Positions 50,577 to 61,772 are shown, numbered from the stretch's first letter. The stretch is DNA of 64,000 nt from Macrosoma leucophasiata (GCA_036365455.1 JAWQUS010000010.1:15384501-15448500), one strand, 5' to 3'. Numbers and translations: made by a program. Notes: generated by a model from the letters alone, not told the origin.

Positions 50577-50915
50577 ACTACCTCAGTAGACTAGTGGTAG
50601 CAGGCCACTACTACTATGCTGGGGTTCGATTCCCGGGTCGGAGATATTAGAGATAAAGGTGTAAAATCCTTTATCTCTGGTTCTATTAGGGTTTTTCCAT
50701 TTTCTGGAAGTTTCTCAGTAGGTAGCTCGAAGTTTGGTAATGTGTTCGTAAATGTCAATAGGTTCACCTATTGACATTGCCGGACATTATGTATACCTGT
50801 TACATAGTGCAAAACGTAACCGTCGAATCGTCGTGGGTGTTTGCATGTATGATTGAATGCATGCATTCACCTCTGCCTATCCCTTCGGAGATTACAGGTA
50901 GGCGTGAAGTTACGT
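50577..50915 (+). mobile_element. SINE B, full length, plus orientation
   Basis: Head ACTACCTCAGTAGACTAGTG and B box GGGGTTCGATTCCCGGG, then the body with TTTATCTCTGGTTCTATTAG and the tail GGCGTGAAGTTACGTT. A 12-bp perfect hairpin, AATGTCAATAGG with its complement, interrupts the body at about 50751-50778. Confidence 0.85.
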
Positions 50916-51402
50916 TGTTCGAGTATTTAATACGTACCCAAGTCATATAAATGCTTATAGAATAACAACGTATTAAAAAGAGGAAACGGCTCCAAAGCGA
51001 ATCGTCTGCTTCATACAAACAAAAGCGATGCCCGCCGTCGCGAAATTTACCTATAAATGTTTTGTCTAGTGGGCTGGTATCACGCTCAATGGCTAATATC
51101 GGTTACTATCTACCCGAAAAGGTGCGGAGTGCTCGTATATGCACAGTTAAAATTGTGCTTCATCCGTACGTCGTTTTAAGATATTACATTATACATTCCA
51201 ACCTTAAAGTGTGGAAAAAGGTCAAAGGCATTGTAAAAATAACTTTCAGCCTGGTAATGTTTCTTTGTTAGACTCAACCGCTGTCGGCATGCAGAATACC
51301 TGTCGATTCTCCGTGGGCAACTCGGCAAATTAGAAATCGATTGTAATATTTTTGATTGTCGTCATTTCATCATGCATTTAAGTGCCTACAACTTATAGGT
51401 TA
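50916..51402. other. No gene recognised
   Basis: A 69-aa plus-strand frame at 51062-51271 has no recognised domain. No repeat boundary is seen. Confidence 0.4.
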
Positions 51403-51692
51403 GGATCCCACTGCAGAATCATTTTGTTCATTCGGATATGCTGCAAACCTATTTTTTACGCATATTTATAATCTAGAGAATATATATTCACTAGGTTGCC
51501 TATCAAAAAATGGGCGCAAGTATTTTTTTAATGAAATATTTTTTTATTTTTTTTTTCAATAAAATATCGTCCACTTCGCGGCAATATGTATAAAGACTCT
51601 GAAAAATCACGACTACTGTTGACTTTGAATATGCGTAAAAATTAAGTTTGCAGCATACTGGGTGAACGAAATGATTCTGCAGTGGGACCCTA
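51403..51692. mobile_element. Foldback MITE, about 65-bp inverted ends
   Basis: The left end has TAGGTTAGGATCCCACTGCA, ATCATTTTGTTCATTCGG, ATGCTGCAAACC. The right end repeats them inverted (GGTGAACGAAATGATTCTGC, AGTGGGACCCTAACTTA). The interior is AT-rich. Single arms are found near 8540, 10794 and 32560-32692. No coding frame; superfamily unknown. Confidence 0.75.
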
Positions 51693-52139
51693 ACTTATTA
51701 CTATTAGATGGACTTCTAAAGCTGAGTAACAAACTGATTGTCACTTGGTTTTATATAGATACAGCGTTTCACTGCGTACAGTTGTGTGTTCACATACTCA
51801 CGTGACTGTTCTGACGTGTATCTGACGTGTATCAGCTGGCGTGATAGATGGATGTTTCAATACAAACTGTATTGAAGATTTTTTTTAATATTCACAGATT
51901 AAGACACGATATCACTACAAGCTTTGTCTGTGAATGTAAAGTGACCTTAAGCAAACTAATCAACACACGAGCCTCAATTACATTTACTGGTAATTTACTT
52001 TGCTGCTGGGTTATTGTGCTGTAAGAATTAGCCCATTTCATAATTCAAGTAAGAATTTGATCTTGACGAATAAGTTTTTTCTTTTTCTTCACTTATCATC
52101 ATTGAAGGAATTGAAAAATATTGTGATGATTATGTTTTT
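51693..52139. other. No gene recognised
   Basis: A short tandem, CTGACGTGTAT twice, lies at 51821-51842. Nothing else is recognised. Confidence 0.4.
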
Positions 52140-52375
52140 AACTAAGTAGTTAGGCAATAGATGGCGCTGCTGCTACCATAAAGCAATGCAATAAATGTGA
52201 ATGAAAGATTTGACAAATCGGGCAGGACTTCAGTAGCTCAATTGGAAGAGCGGCTGGACTAGATTCCCAGTAGGCCGCGAGTTCGAGTCTCGCCTGAAGT
52301 CTTCATTTTTCTTTAAAATAAAATATATTTCACAAGCATGTGTTAATGCGAAATAATATAAAACAATTAAGTAGT
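52140..52375 (+). mobile_element. SINE C copy, plus orientation
   Basis: Blocks AATAGATGGCGCTGCTGC, AAGCAATGCAATAAATGTG, the tRNA-like segment 52226-52301, then ATTTTTCTTTAAAATAAAAT, ATATTTCACAAGCATGTG and CGAAATAATATAAAAC. This copy ends in one AT-rich module, without the palindrome seen at 17352. Confidence 0.8.
52226..52301 (+). pseudogene. tRNA-like sequence in SINE C, 76 nt
   Basis: The acceptor ends pair exactly (GACTTCA with TGAAGTC), the D arm is GCTC/GAGC, and the T arm is GCGAG-TTCGAGT-CTCGC. It is the best-folded of the three. The anticodon stem still needs a 9-base loop, so I do not call it a functional tRNA. Confidence 0.75.
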
Positions 52376-52627
52376 TTAAGTTCTAATTTTAATTTACTAT
52401 TAATATATATGATTTTGCCTTTACTATATGTAATGGTTATTCACTCTAGGTATTTTATATATTTCTTGACGGTTTTATTTCTATTTCTATTTCTAATGTT
52501 CCTTGCACTAGCTCTATCGGATGACGTTTTGCATTTGTCGAATTAGGAACTCACTTCACTCTCGTACCCACCACCACATGATTGATCTTCCATGTTAAAT
52601 AAACATCTCAATGATATTTTATTCATG

Positions 52628-52860
52628 CCATGAAAGTGGCCCTAGCCTGTAGCCTATAAAACATTTATATCTGCATATAAACCAGACAGTTCAATGGAGA
52701 TTCGCTGCTATTACTGAGGCGTAAGCTGTTATGTCTCTGTGCCGGAAATTTCAAAATCGTGTATTACTCCATAACACTTCCATTCAGCGGCAAGAAGATT
52801 AGGCAATGCGGTGTTGCCTACGCCTTTGAGTCTCGTTATTGAAGCTCCAGCACTATTCTA
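52628..52860 (-). mobile_element. Diverged SINE A copy
   Basis: CTGTGCCGGAAATTTCAAAA, CATTCAGCGGCAAGAAGA and GCAATGCGGTGTTGCC follow the SINE A order but with many differences and a rewritten middle. Confidence 0.6.
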
Positions 52861-54484
52861 TTATTTTATTAAATGCATCATACGACGTAAATCGCAGAGT
52901 CATCGAATATCATTTGAAGTACAAATACAACTATAGCTCTATATAGCTACTACTTCGATTTTAGGAGGCGGCGTTGCCGAAATGATGCAATTCACGGGAA
53001 AATCGTACGGAAAATCTAAAGACATTTTCTTCGGGGAAAATACCTGGTGCTATCGATTGCCTCTAGTACAGGTGAAAACTTTTTTAAATGGGTAGCTGAC
53101 AAGTTACGAGTACTATAACGTAACTTCGAGCCTGTATTGAATTAACCACACGTTAAGAATAACCATTTCTTTGTGTATATATTAGCATTATATTATTATA
53201 CATAATATTATTTACAAAAAATATTAGGTACCTATTACAGTAAAGCCATAAAATGCACAAAGTAATATATTCAATAAACAGTTCCATTAGTACACATTCC
53301 TGAAAGTGTTGGCTTTAATAATTTATGAAATAGGCATGCTCTTCCGTTCAATATATTGCTCTCAAATAGTATGAACTGGAAAAAAAGCACACTTTTACTT
53401 TTTTACTTGTCCTGTCAAAAACTTATCAGATCTCATGTAGAGCCAAGTGTTTCTCTCCTCAAGTGTTAAGGCTCCTACTGAAAGAATCGACGAGGGTTCG
53501 CAGTTAAAAAAAGGAAATGGGTCATGCAACTATTAAACGTTTATATAAAGCATACAAAAATTTTACGAGTATATGAGATTCTGCCACAACTCCCATGTCG
53601 ATAAATAATTCCTAAAGGGTTAAACCACTTAATCCTTATAACGGTAGAACGTTAATAGTTGGTAAGAAAACAGTGTAACATCGTTACAAATATGTTGCAA
53701 TCTTGTTTATGAGCCTTAAAACGCATCTTAAAGTTTCCCACAAAAGCCTTGTCTTACGCACGATTCACTAATTTAATGTTCTGTTGCGGTACACTGTCTT
53801 TTCAGTGCGGTTAACCCTAGAATGTGGGCCAGTGTACTCCCCTATAAATTACTGACAGGCCATAACCACATTTTCTGCAATTACAACCTGCGGGAGTTAG
53901 ACACACGCCTTGTGAACTGTTAGAGTAAACTTCGCATGGAATATTTCTACCTATTTTACCCTCTGCTAAAAGTAATATTCACGGATTTCTGTTTCTTAAA
54001 AAAAAAAATTAATTGATAGTTAAGTTGATTCTATACTCACAAAATAAATTTCATGATCACGACCCAAATTATGATGGGCAAGTGTTGTGCGGGAATAATT
54101 ATGCCCTAAAATTTTTACATTACTTATAGTTATACTTGTGAAATACTTCGCATCAATGTTTATATAATAGCACCATTTCACATACTCACTATTTTATTTA
54201 ACGATACTTTGACAACCCGATTGGTGAAATCGATTGGATATGATAAATTGCGCTGAGGGGTGCGAGTTCCATCCACGCATGAAACAAAAAACAGTTTCAG
54301 TTCGAGTCTGGGAGTTAAAATGTGTCTGATGCTATACAGGATGTATGTGTGTTGCAGGTATACCGAGAGCCGAGATAATCAATTCCTCGAACCTAGTCAT
54401 GACAAAAACTATCTACGGCGAAACGAACCTCCGGCAGATATTATTTATTACTATAGAAGAAAGACATAATTCACTATAATATAT
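52861..54484. other. Long unassigned stretch
   Basis: 53113-53140 carries a SINE B tail remnant (ATAACGTAACTTCGAGCCTG). 54255-54330 has a degenerate tRNA-like B box (GCGAGTTCCATCCACGC). The rest has no recognisable gene or repeat. Confidence 0.35.
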
Positions 54485-54487
54485 TAT

Positions 54488-54641
54488 TACAATAAATCGG
54501 CATCCAGGTTGAGGAACCAGTCGTAAGCTTCAGTTTTTAGATCGAAGAAGTCCATTGGTCAAACTCATCTCGGACAACGCTCTATGATGTGCTGCACCGT
54601 TTGGTCTTCAAGGCTGCAGTCACGATACTCACGATTGATGT
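54488..54641 (-). pseudogene. LINE-type C-terminal fragment (zinc-knuckle style)
   Basis: The minus strand reads HINREYRDCSLEDQTVQHII, ERCPR, two stops, then DFFDLKTEAYDWFLNLDADL and a stop. The Cys...His...Cys pattern before a short tail ending in a stop is typical of the C-terminus of several LINE ORF2 proteins (R1/Jockey group). Two internal stops show it is dead. Assignment is by pattern only. Confidence 0.5.
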
Positions 54642-54666
54642 GGAGGGGGGAGGAGGGGGGGGGGGG
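54641..54666 (+). other. G-run cluster, potential quadruplex
   Basis: The G runs are separated by single A residues: a run of 6 Gs at 54646-54651 and a run of 11 at 54656-54666. Such tracts can fold into G-quadruplexes and are prone to length error. Confidence 0.6.
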
Positions 54667-54701
54667 ACACTCGGCGCCTCTTCTTACATCGCTATTAGCG
54701 T

Positions 54702-55470
54702 CAGATTCAAAGATTCAAAGATTTATTTGCCAAAAGTATGGTAAGTACATGTCAGGTCTTAGAAACTAAGCAATGGTTTCACATACTTTGCCAGTAAAAA
54801 TTAACATGCAAATTCAGACTGACTGACAGACAGACAGAAACAATTAAAAAAATATATATATAATTATAAATATTAATAATATTATGCATTCTAAATATTA
54901 TTAAGTGCTTATGTATTAAATAATAATTCCGTTAACAATTACATAATTAATTACCATCATTAACAAAAAAAATGTGAAATGAAATAATATATAATTTAAT
55001 ATGTAAGAAAGAAATTAAATGTGTTATTAAATGTCGCATTAAATAAATTCATTTACAGTCAAAAAATTCTTGTATCGAGTAAAAACATTTTTAAATTAAC
55101 ATGTCACGAATTTTTTTTATATAAATTAAAAGGTAGTAACTTTATGTCGTTTGGAATTTTATTATAGATTTTACCGGCCATAACTTGGCAGCTTCTTGAA
55201 TAAATAGCTGTACTAGGGACCTTTGACAGCACAATCCTGTCTGGGTTTTTCACGCAACGTGGAAACTTGTCACGAGCCTTTGTAAACAGACACAAATTTT
55301 GTTTGGCAAATTTGGCCGCTTCTAAAATATACATAGACGGCAGTGTAAGCAATTTTAACCTGTGAAAGACTGGTCTGCAGGATTCCCAAGGTGGTATACC
55401 TACTATTGCACGAATACATTTTTTTTGTGCCCGAAAGGCTCTTATAATATCCGTAGAGAATATCAGAAAT
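54702..55470 (-). pseudogene. CR1/Jockey-like LINE 3' end with TTTGAATC tail
   Basis: On the minus strand a frame from about 55465 to 55104 reads RAFRAQKKCIRAIVGIPPWE, LLTLPSMYILEAAKFAKQNL and MAGKIYNKIPNDIKLLPFNL before a stop. This is the C-terminal region of a non-LTR reverse transcriptase, past the catalytic domain. The 3' UTR continues to 54702 and ends in AAATAAATCTTTGAATCTTT, an 8-base tail repeat. The open frame is intact for about 110 codons but the RT core is truncated. Confidence 0.75.
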
Positions 55471-55696
55471 TAACAAAACCAGCTATTTCCTGTTTTTGAT
55501 ATTTTAAAATAACAACAGGTAGATGTTTTATATTACATTAACACATCATTCTGTAGCACAGTACACTGGGCTTTATGTTTGCGTTCTGTCTCGAGACGGC
55601 ACTAGTTTACTTCACCGGGCAATCGGCGAGCGCAGACGGTGCTCCAGCCTAAGATCGTCGGTGTGGTCCGAATATTCATTTTATACAAAAAGGGAA

Positions 55697-55758
55697 GCTA
55701 AAGAATCTAGCCGAACACTCACACAAAGCTAAGGAATCTAGCCGAACACTCCAAGAGC
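55697..55758 (+). repeat. 31-bp tandem duplication
   Basis: GCTAAAGAATCTAGCCGAAC at 55697 and GCTAAGGAATCTAGCCGAAC at 55728 start two 31-base units. Only two copies are present. Confidence 0.9.
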
Positions 55759-55759
55759 A

Positions 55760-57552
55760 CTTTTACAATAATAATTATTTCAGATAATAACTATTGATGA
55801 TGATTATCGAGATAAACTTTGTTGAAATCCAATCTACTTGGACTTATAATTATGTTTATACTTACTATATACCCTGAAAGGGTTTAAGGGCAATCAACCC
55901 GTAACCCATCAGAGGATAACATGGAATGAAGACGATCTTAAATGTGAACTTACGGGATGAACTCGAGGCCGCTCGATAGCTGCTATCGAGTTGCTAGTTG
56001 GGGCAACGATCAACCGTTATTGGAGGAGGGTACGGAATGGAGGCTACGTAAAAGAAAATAATATGATGAAGTTATAAATCGTAAATAAGCAGGTTTATTT
56101 ATTTTCCATGAAATTCGTGAAAGGAACGAAACCTATTAACCTAGCATAATTGATGTACCTACCGGTTTCGATACAAGTGCTCTACGCTTCTACAATAATC
56201 TTAGAATTATGTTTTTAAGGTAAGACGTTGTCTAAGAATAACATTTTCTGCATCTTTTCGCTATCTATACATATTATTATTATAAAACAAAGTCCGCCAC
56301 AGCGTCTGTCTGTCTGTCGTCTGAGGGTTTAAATGGAAAGTTTAACGGGCCACACGCGACAAACAGAAGCTCGAAGCGGCTACAAAGGTAGATGACACGC
56401 GCGACAGCCACGTGTGGCCGGTGCGGTGGCTGCTGCTTTTTGGGATTGATATAAATACTTCTATATCCATATTTATTTCAGTCAACCACAAACAGACTAC
56501 GTAGATACGTACGTTGCTTTCGACTTCAACAGGTTAACTTAGGTAAGGGCGAGAGGGGTGGGGAATTCCCGATTGGCGTATGGCGTTTTATAATGGCGAT
56601 TTGTAGCATTCGGCGGCCACCGGCATCAGTCATGTGCGGCGAATCCATATAAAATGTATGAAAACTATAAGAAATATGCGGTGACTCGTGTGCGGCGACC
56701 CAGTCCACCAAATAGCATACCAGTGAATCTAATCAGCTTCAAAACTGGTGAAAAATGTTGTTTGTAGTGAAGTATAATATTTTACCTATCGTTTACGGCT
56801 GTACTTCGCTATACACAGATACACATGTCACAATTATAACGGGGGTTTCTTATAATATGTTCAATGATAAATAAAGAAGACGCCGACGAAGTTGCAAATG
56901 CGAATATTGTATGCCTATTTCGTTTTTTAAAATGTTACCTCCTTGCACTCTCAAACTTAAAGACTTATATTTACATTTCATTCGGTTGCCAGATACTCAA
57001 TAACAAAAGTACACAAAGATGCAAGTTTCTCCACGCGAGTTAGAGCACCTTGTTTACCAATATAACAATCAGAATGCCGTCTACACAATACTAAGTCCTT
57101 TCTGCATATAATGTTAGTTTCTCGTTGAAACTTAAATTATTTCTGTTCAGTATTGATCTATATGTATTATTACAGTATGTAGTTCAATTAGTTACGCTAT
57201 AGGTAACGATTCAACAACACAATTTATACAGATCTGAATTGTAGTAAGAATCCTGATGGTGGAAGAAAAATGAGGCCGTAATAATCGTAGATATGCAGAG
57301 CTGTGGGTAAATATTATTATAAACAATGCAAGACACAATGTAACTGAATTGGGAAACCTCTATTTATCAATTTATTAACAAAGAGAAAATAAGCTGTACC
57401 TACTTGATACGGCACGGTACTTTATTCGAGGAATTTAAATTATTTAATTAATCCCATATCTGTTGGATGTTCCATACACATAATTAAGTATAGCAATTAA
57501 GAACCTACTATAAAATCTCTTAATACCTACTGCTTTAAAAAAAAACCACATG
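55760..57552. other. Unassigned stretch with minor features
   Basis: 56268-56320 starts TCTATACATATTATTATTAT with CTGT repeats, a Helitron-like 5' end without a visible 3' end. GGCCACACGCG and its near-inverse CACGTGTGGCC flank 56347-56420. 56575-56715 is GC-richer (GGCGGCCACCGGCATCAGTC). No gene recognised. Confidence 0.35.
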
Positions 57553-57736
57553 TTTGGCCACCCCTGAGACCTTAGTTCTCATTCCGTCCTATTTATTAGG
57601 GGCCATATATATTATTACCATCTAACCGGAACACGATAGTGCTGAACACTACCATTGACCGTTACCAGTTAGATTAGGTAATATGTTGGTGCCTACGCCG
57701 TCGCGTCGAGTCACTTCACTGGAACTCTACCGCCAG
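57553..57736 (-). mobile_element. SINE A, 5' half, diverged
   Basis: AACCGGAACACGATAGTGCT, GAACACTACCATTGACCG and CACTGGAACTCTACCGCCAG represent the 5' half with the standard end. The tail side is replaced. Confidence 0.7.
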
Positions 57737-58648
57737 TAATTATCTACATTTCAGTATTCTTCGATTAGATGATAGATATTTTTAACCAACTTCAAAAAGG
57801 AGGAGGTTATCAATTCGTCGGAATCTTTTTTTAAATTATAAGTTCACAATTTAAACGTAACTAAAATATTCACAACTTTAAATATAAGATTAGGACGAAT
57901 GACCTCAAAGTCTTTGAAGTGAGTTTGAAGGCAAAGATATTTTAGTTATTCCGAAATCGTATAATTATTACATACCAAAGAAACTCGGTCTACTAAGCGT
58001 ATGAAAACGTTAATTCTATTTGAATGTCTTATAAGAAATTCCAATTACGTGCCTTAAGGAAAAGGGATTAATAGAAATGTATTGTATATGTTACGATAAT
58101 GTTTTTTTTTCAACCAAACGTAATTTAAAATGGCGTAGGGGCGAGACAACCTTACCGTTCGCTAGTTGAGGAGAATACTTCATAATTTGATGATGATATT
58201 AAATGTAAAAGCGAAAAGGCAAAAGATTTTGGGCCTCAAGAGTGGCAGTGGCAATGTATCTGCATTGCGATTGTATGCAATAAAGTGTACAGAGATACCA
58301 CCTTACTTACCATTTATGTAAACTGTTACTTAATTAATTGATTTTTACAAAAATTAAGTGAAAATTTCTCTATTTCGAATTGCTGAATTGTGGCTCGTAG
58401 CGACTTTGATGTTATAGTGATAGCGACACGTGTGGCGTGGCGATGCGCTGATGGTGTCACATTGACGCCACGCTCGCCTGTTGCTTAAATGACACGATAT
58501 ATTACCCGCCAGTTAGTACCCAATTGGCAGCGCCTGCCATCAAGTATTTCACAGAAACTTGCATCTATTATTACATGATATATTAAAACTTCGTTAAATT
58601 GCAACTACGTCAAGATGAGCTACGATTTCACAAAATTGTACCGACATA
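57737..58648. other. No gene recognised
   Basis: 58420-58530 is GC-richer (GCGACACGTGTGGCGTGGCG, CATTGACGCCACGCTCGCC). A related string lies near 59195-59250 (GTGACACATGTGGCGTGAC, GGCAGCGCCTGTCATG), so a diverged local repeat is possible. 57785-57830 has TTTTTAACCAACTTCAAAAA, a common insect repeat start. Confidence 0.35.
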
Positions 58649-58919
58649 GAGCAACACCGGAGGGGAGTAGTCATATGCAGGCTTTCCCTTCTGTCAAAGT
58701 ACAAGCCCAAATGGGCCTATACCTGTCACCTAGATGTTTAAATGTGTGCGTGAAATTGTTTCTGTATTTTGTTAAAGTCAAGGTGTGAGTTTCGTAGTAA
58801 TACACGATTTTTGTAGTGTGCGTGTGTGTCGTACGCATTTCCCCCCGCAAAAAAATACAGACTGTTTTGCATCGGTAATACACGCTATGGCTACTCCCCT
58901 CCAGTGGGCCGAGTTGCTC
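58649..58919 (-). mobile_element. TIR element with GAGCAAC ends, copy 2
   Basis: Left end GAGCAACACCGGAGGGGAGT, right end ACTCCCCTCCAGTGGGCCGA then GTTGCTC. It is the inverted counterpart of 47374-47652 along its length (GTTTAAATGTGTGCGTGAAA, CAAAGTACAAGCCCAAATGG). 271 bases, non-coding. Confidence 0.8.
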
Positions 58920-59283
58920 TTTGAGTATATGTACATAAATATGAAAAAAAATTCTCTTGTCACAAGGTTCGGGATAAACTAGGGAAGTATTTATGGGATC
59001 CTAATGAAATGTCGCTTACTCATTTGCGTAATCAACTTGAAAGATAAAGGTAGATTAAAAACTATATAAAATTATGGATGCTCCAAATTTTCCTATTATT
59101 ACTAAAGTAACATGGGAAATAACACGTGAATAGCTGAATTTGTCACCTCGAACTGCAATTTCAGCGATTCACGTGATAAAGATGTAATGCTGATTGTGAC
59201 ACATGTGGCGTGACACACTATGCATTTACCAGGCAGCGCCTGTCATGTCACACTCTCATATACCGCATTTTTGTATTATGCAC

Positions 59284-60101
59284 AAATCATGGGACCTTGT
59301 TCGTGGATATGCAGAACATGAACTCTCAAAGATTGCTCACTGGCTGGATACTAATCTTCTAACTTTGAATGCTCAAAAAACAAATTATATTTGCTTCACA
59401 AAATGTGAACAAACTCAGCCACCAACTGATTATAGTATTAAAATACACAGGTGTACTGCTGTAAATAATAGTACCTCTACATGTGCATGTGCAATTATAG
59501 GTAAAGTAAAGCAAACAAAATATCTTGGAGTGATAGTTGACCAGAGGCTATCCTGGCACGATCACATTGAACTCATCATAAACAGAGTCCGCAAACTCAC
59601 ATGGTTATTTAAAACTCTAAGACATATAGCGACTAAAGAACTATTGCGGCAGATTTATATCTCACTCGCTCAATCTGTAATAACATACTGGTTACCTATT
59701 TGGGGTGGAGCAACTAAAACAAAATTTCTAGAACTTGAAAGATCGCAAATATTTCTGTTAAAAACTATGCTTTTCAAACCTTTTAAATCCTCGACAGACG
59801 CGCTTTATTCGACAGCTGATGTTCTCACAGTGAGAAAGTTGTATGTGTTGTGTTACATGTTATACTTAAACTCCATAAATATGCTCCATTTGATCAACTC
59901 CATGTGGCCCGAAGAAGAAAACATAACGTAGTACCTACCATTAATGTTAGGTCCACATTTGATGCAAGACAATACATGAAAAGATCTTCTTATTTGTATA
60001 ACTTTATAAATAAAAAGATCGACATTTACCCAGTTAGGTTTTCAGAGTGCAAAAAGTCTGTAATAGAGTGGTTGAAAGTAAAAAATTATGAGCAGATCTA
60101 A
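59284..60101 (+). pseudogene. LINE reverse transcriptase C-terminal half, frameshifted
   Basis: It reads AHWLDTNLLTLNAQKTNYIC, KYLGVIVDQRLSWHDHIELI and QSVITYWLPIWGGATKTKFL, the region just after the RT catalytic core in Jockey/CR1-type LINEs (the LNxxKT and YLGxxxDxxLxWxxH patterns). The FADD part is missing. Near 59846 the frame shifts and continues in frame 3 (KLHKYAPFDQLHVARRR, SECKKSVIEWLKVKNYEQI) to a stop at 60101. It is 5'-truncated and frameshifted. The sequence differs from the LINEs at 19533 and 30382, so it is a third family. Confidence 0.85.
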
Positions 60102-60192
60102 GCTCTCATACAAACAAACCTTCAATAATAATGTTATCCTAATATCGTACACAATACACACGCTTACTTATAATTATAAATAAACATATGAA

Positions 60193-60214
60193 AACACACA
60201 CACACACACACACA
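60193..60214 (+). repeat. AC dinucleotide microsatellite
   Basis: About 11 AC units, uninterrupted, about 90 bases after the LINE stop codon. It may lie in the LINE 3' UTR. Confidence 0.92.
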
Positions 60215-60660
60215 CCACGTATATACACATCCTTGAAAATATATCTCTCGGCACTAATTTGTTTTAATTTTAAGTTCATTTTCTCATGTAAATTAGTAAT
60301 AATTTCTAAATTAGTTGAGGTACTTACTTAAAATAATGTTGTGGAAGAGCGGAACTTTCTATCACAAGTATTATTATGCTCAAAAGAAAGTTCCAAGTAC
60401 TGTGTTCGATTTAACGCCCCGTAAAACTCGAGTGCTGCTGCTTGTTTTTTGAGTTTCTCTGAATATGCTGTCGCTCGTAGATTTTGTATCTTCCAACCTA
60501 CGAAGTATACTCAAGCGTTAGTCAACGTGAAATTGCATACAGTCCCGCAGGTCGTTACAAGATACACGGTATAGGTATAAGACGTCATTTGTTTAATTAA
60601 TAGCCAATCGGCGATCTTTATTTTAAAATACGAATCAAAGTATTTATTAAATTTTATTAT
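60215..60660. other. No gene recognised
   Basis: This may include the rest of the LINE 3' UTR, but no tail is visible. 60410-60440 is less AT-rich and unassigned. Confidence 0.4.
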
Positions 60661-60722
60661 TTTTTTATGTCATGAAGTGGCAAACAAGCATGCAGTTAAC
60701 ATTGATGATGAGTGAAAACTGT
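60661..60722 (-). mobile_element. SINE A tail fragment
   Basis: Only the tail and about 50 bases of the 3' end remain (GAAGTGGCAAACAAGCATGC). It breaks off into a hAT-like end. Confidence 0.7.
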
Positions 60723-60725
60723 AGC

Positions 60726-60800
60726 TCAATGGTTCTCAAACTTTTTTGAAGATGGAACACTTTTGGTAAACCAACGCAACGGTTGACGGAGTTTTATAAT
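60726..60800 (+). mobile_element. hAT-like terminal fragment
   Basis: CAATGGTTCTCAAACTTTTT followed by ACACTTTTGGTAAACC resembles the CAGTGGTTCTCAAAC ends of many hAT elements. No second end or target duplication is visible. Confidence 0.4.
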
Positions 60801-61003
60801 AAAATATAACCTGGTAAACCTAAACATCGTTTTAATGTGTACCGGCTGTTTATTACCTACCAATCACGTTATATTACTTACTCGGGGATTAATAGTTTTT
60901 TTTTGTAAAAACTTGTGATATATATATTTACAGTTAATTTTAATTAAGGAACTGGACTGGATTGTTCGTCACCTCCCTGGGGTGGTGGTTCGGGGTGTTA
61001 CAG

Positions 61004-61096
61004 GCTTGGCTTTTAGTGGACTGTAGATCAATAGGTCGCTGGTTCAGATCCGGCTCAAAGGACCAATGTTGCGAGCTTGGCTTTTAGTGGACTGTA
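61004..61096 (+). pseudogene. Processed tRNA-Tyr 3' segment with CCA, between 22-bp direct repeats
   Basis: 61016-61065 reads GTGGACTGTAGATCAATAGG, TCGCTGGTTCAGATCCGGCT, CAAAGGACCA. This matches the anticodon arm (GTA anticodon), T arm and acceptor end of eukaryotic tRNA-Tyr with about three changes. Nuclear tRNA-Tyr genes carry an intron after the anticodon and do not encode CCA; here there is no intron and CCA is present, so the source was a mature tRNA. The 22-base string starting GCTTGGCTTTTAGTGGACTG is present exactly at 61004-61025 and 61075-61096, flanking a 49-base insert that starts right after the anticodon. Confidence 0.75.
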
Positions 61097-61772
61097 TTTA
61101 GGTTGAGGCTGGTTAATTTCAAACAACACTTCGAACAGTATAAATGGTGGTTTATTCTCGTACACTTTGTTTTAATATTGTTGATTAATACAATAGGAAC
61201 ACGTTAAAATATTTAGTAATGGAGCACCTGTACTCACGTCGCTAGCAGATCCAATAAGAAAGAGAAAATACGTTTTTTTTTGTCTTTCAAATTTTTGATG
61301 AGGCGGTGGTGCCAATTCAAAAACCACCATTCGTATCTTATATATATAGACAATTCCTTACCATAATCGAGTAATATACTATTATTGTATCTCAATTCGT
61401 TATTCATGCGTTCTGACAAGCCACAATACAGCAGCAATAGGTATCTACTTAAAAATATATTAACTTGAGAGGACAAAATACAGACTGGAACTCGATTGAA
61501 TTAGAAGCGGGAAGTTGGGCTTTAAAACGATAATCCAACCCTCATAATTGGCCACTAGTTGTCGTGGAATGCCTCTATCCCGGTAAGGCATCGGCCGTAC
61601 AATTAAGATACACAATAGTTCCGGTACTTACGTCGGTACTATAGTTTGGGTTGCTGTGTTTCCAACGTAATGATTTAATTTTGATAATGTCTTGGTTGTT
61701 GTTGCGTTGGTAGATTTCTTCCGCGTGAACTTACCATTGTTCGCTACACGAAGCAAATAGAACGGTGTTTCT
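61097..61772. other. No gene recognised
   Basis: The minus-strand 80-aa frame at 61234-61476 is AT-driven with no domain. 61545-61600 is less AT-rich (GCCTCTATCCCGGTAAGGC) and unassigned. Confidence 0.4.

Noticed and set aside
55523..55732. 69-codon plus-strand frame with Arg/Ser-rich end
   Set aside because: No domain recognised and part of it is the 31-bp tandem duplication.
59203..59283. Upstream 27 codons of the LINE frame at 59203
   Set aside because: They do not resemble LINE protein and come from flanking DNA read through in frame; the LINE starts near 59284.
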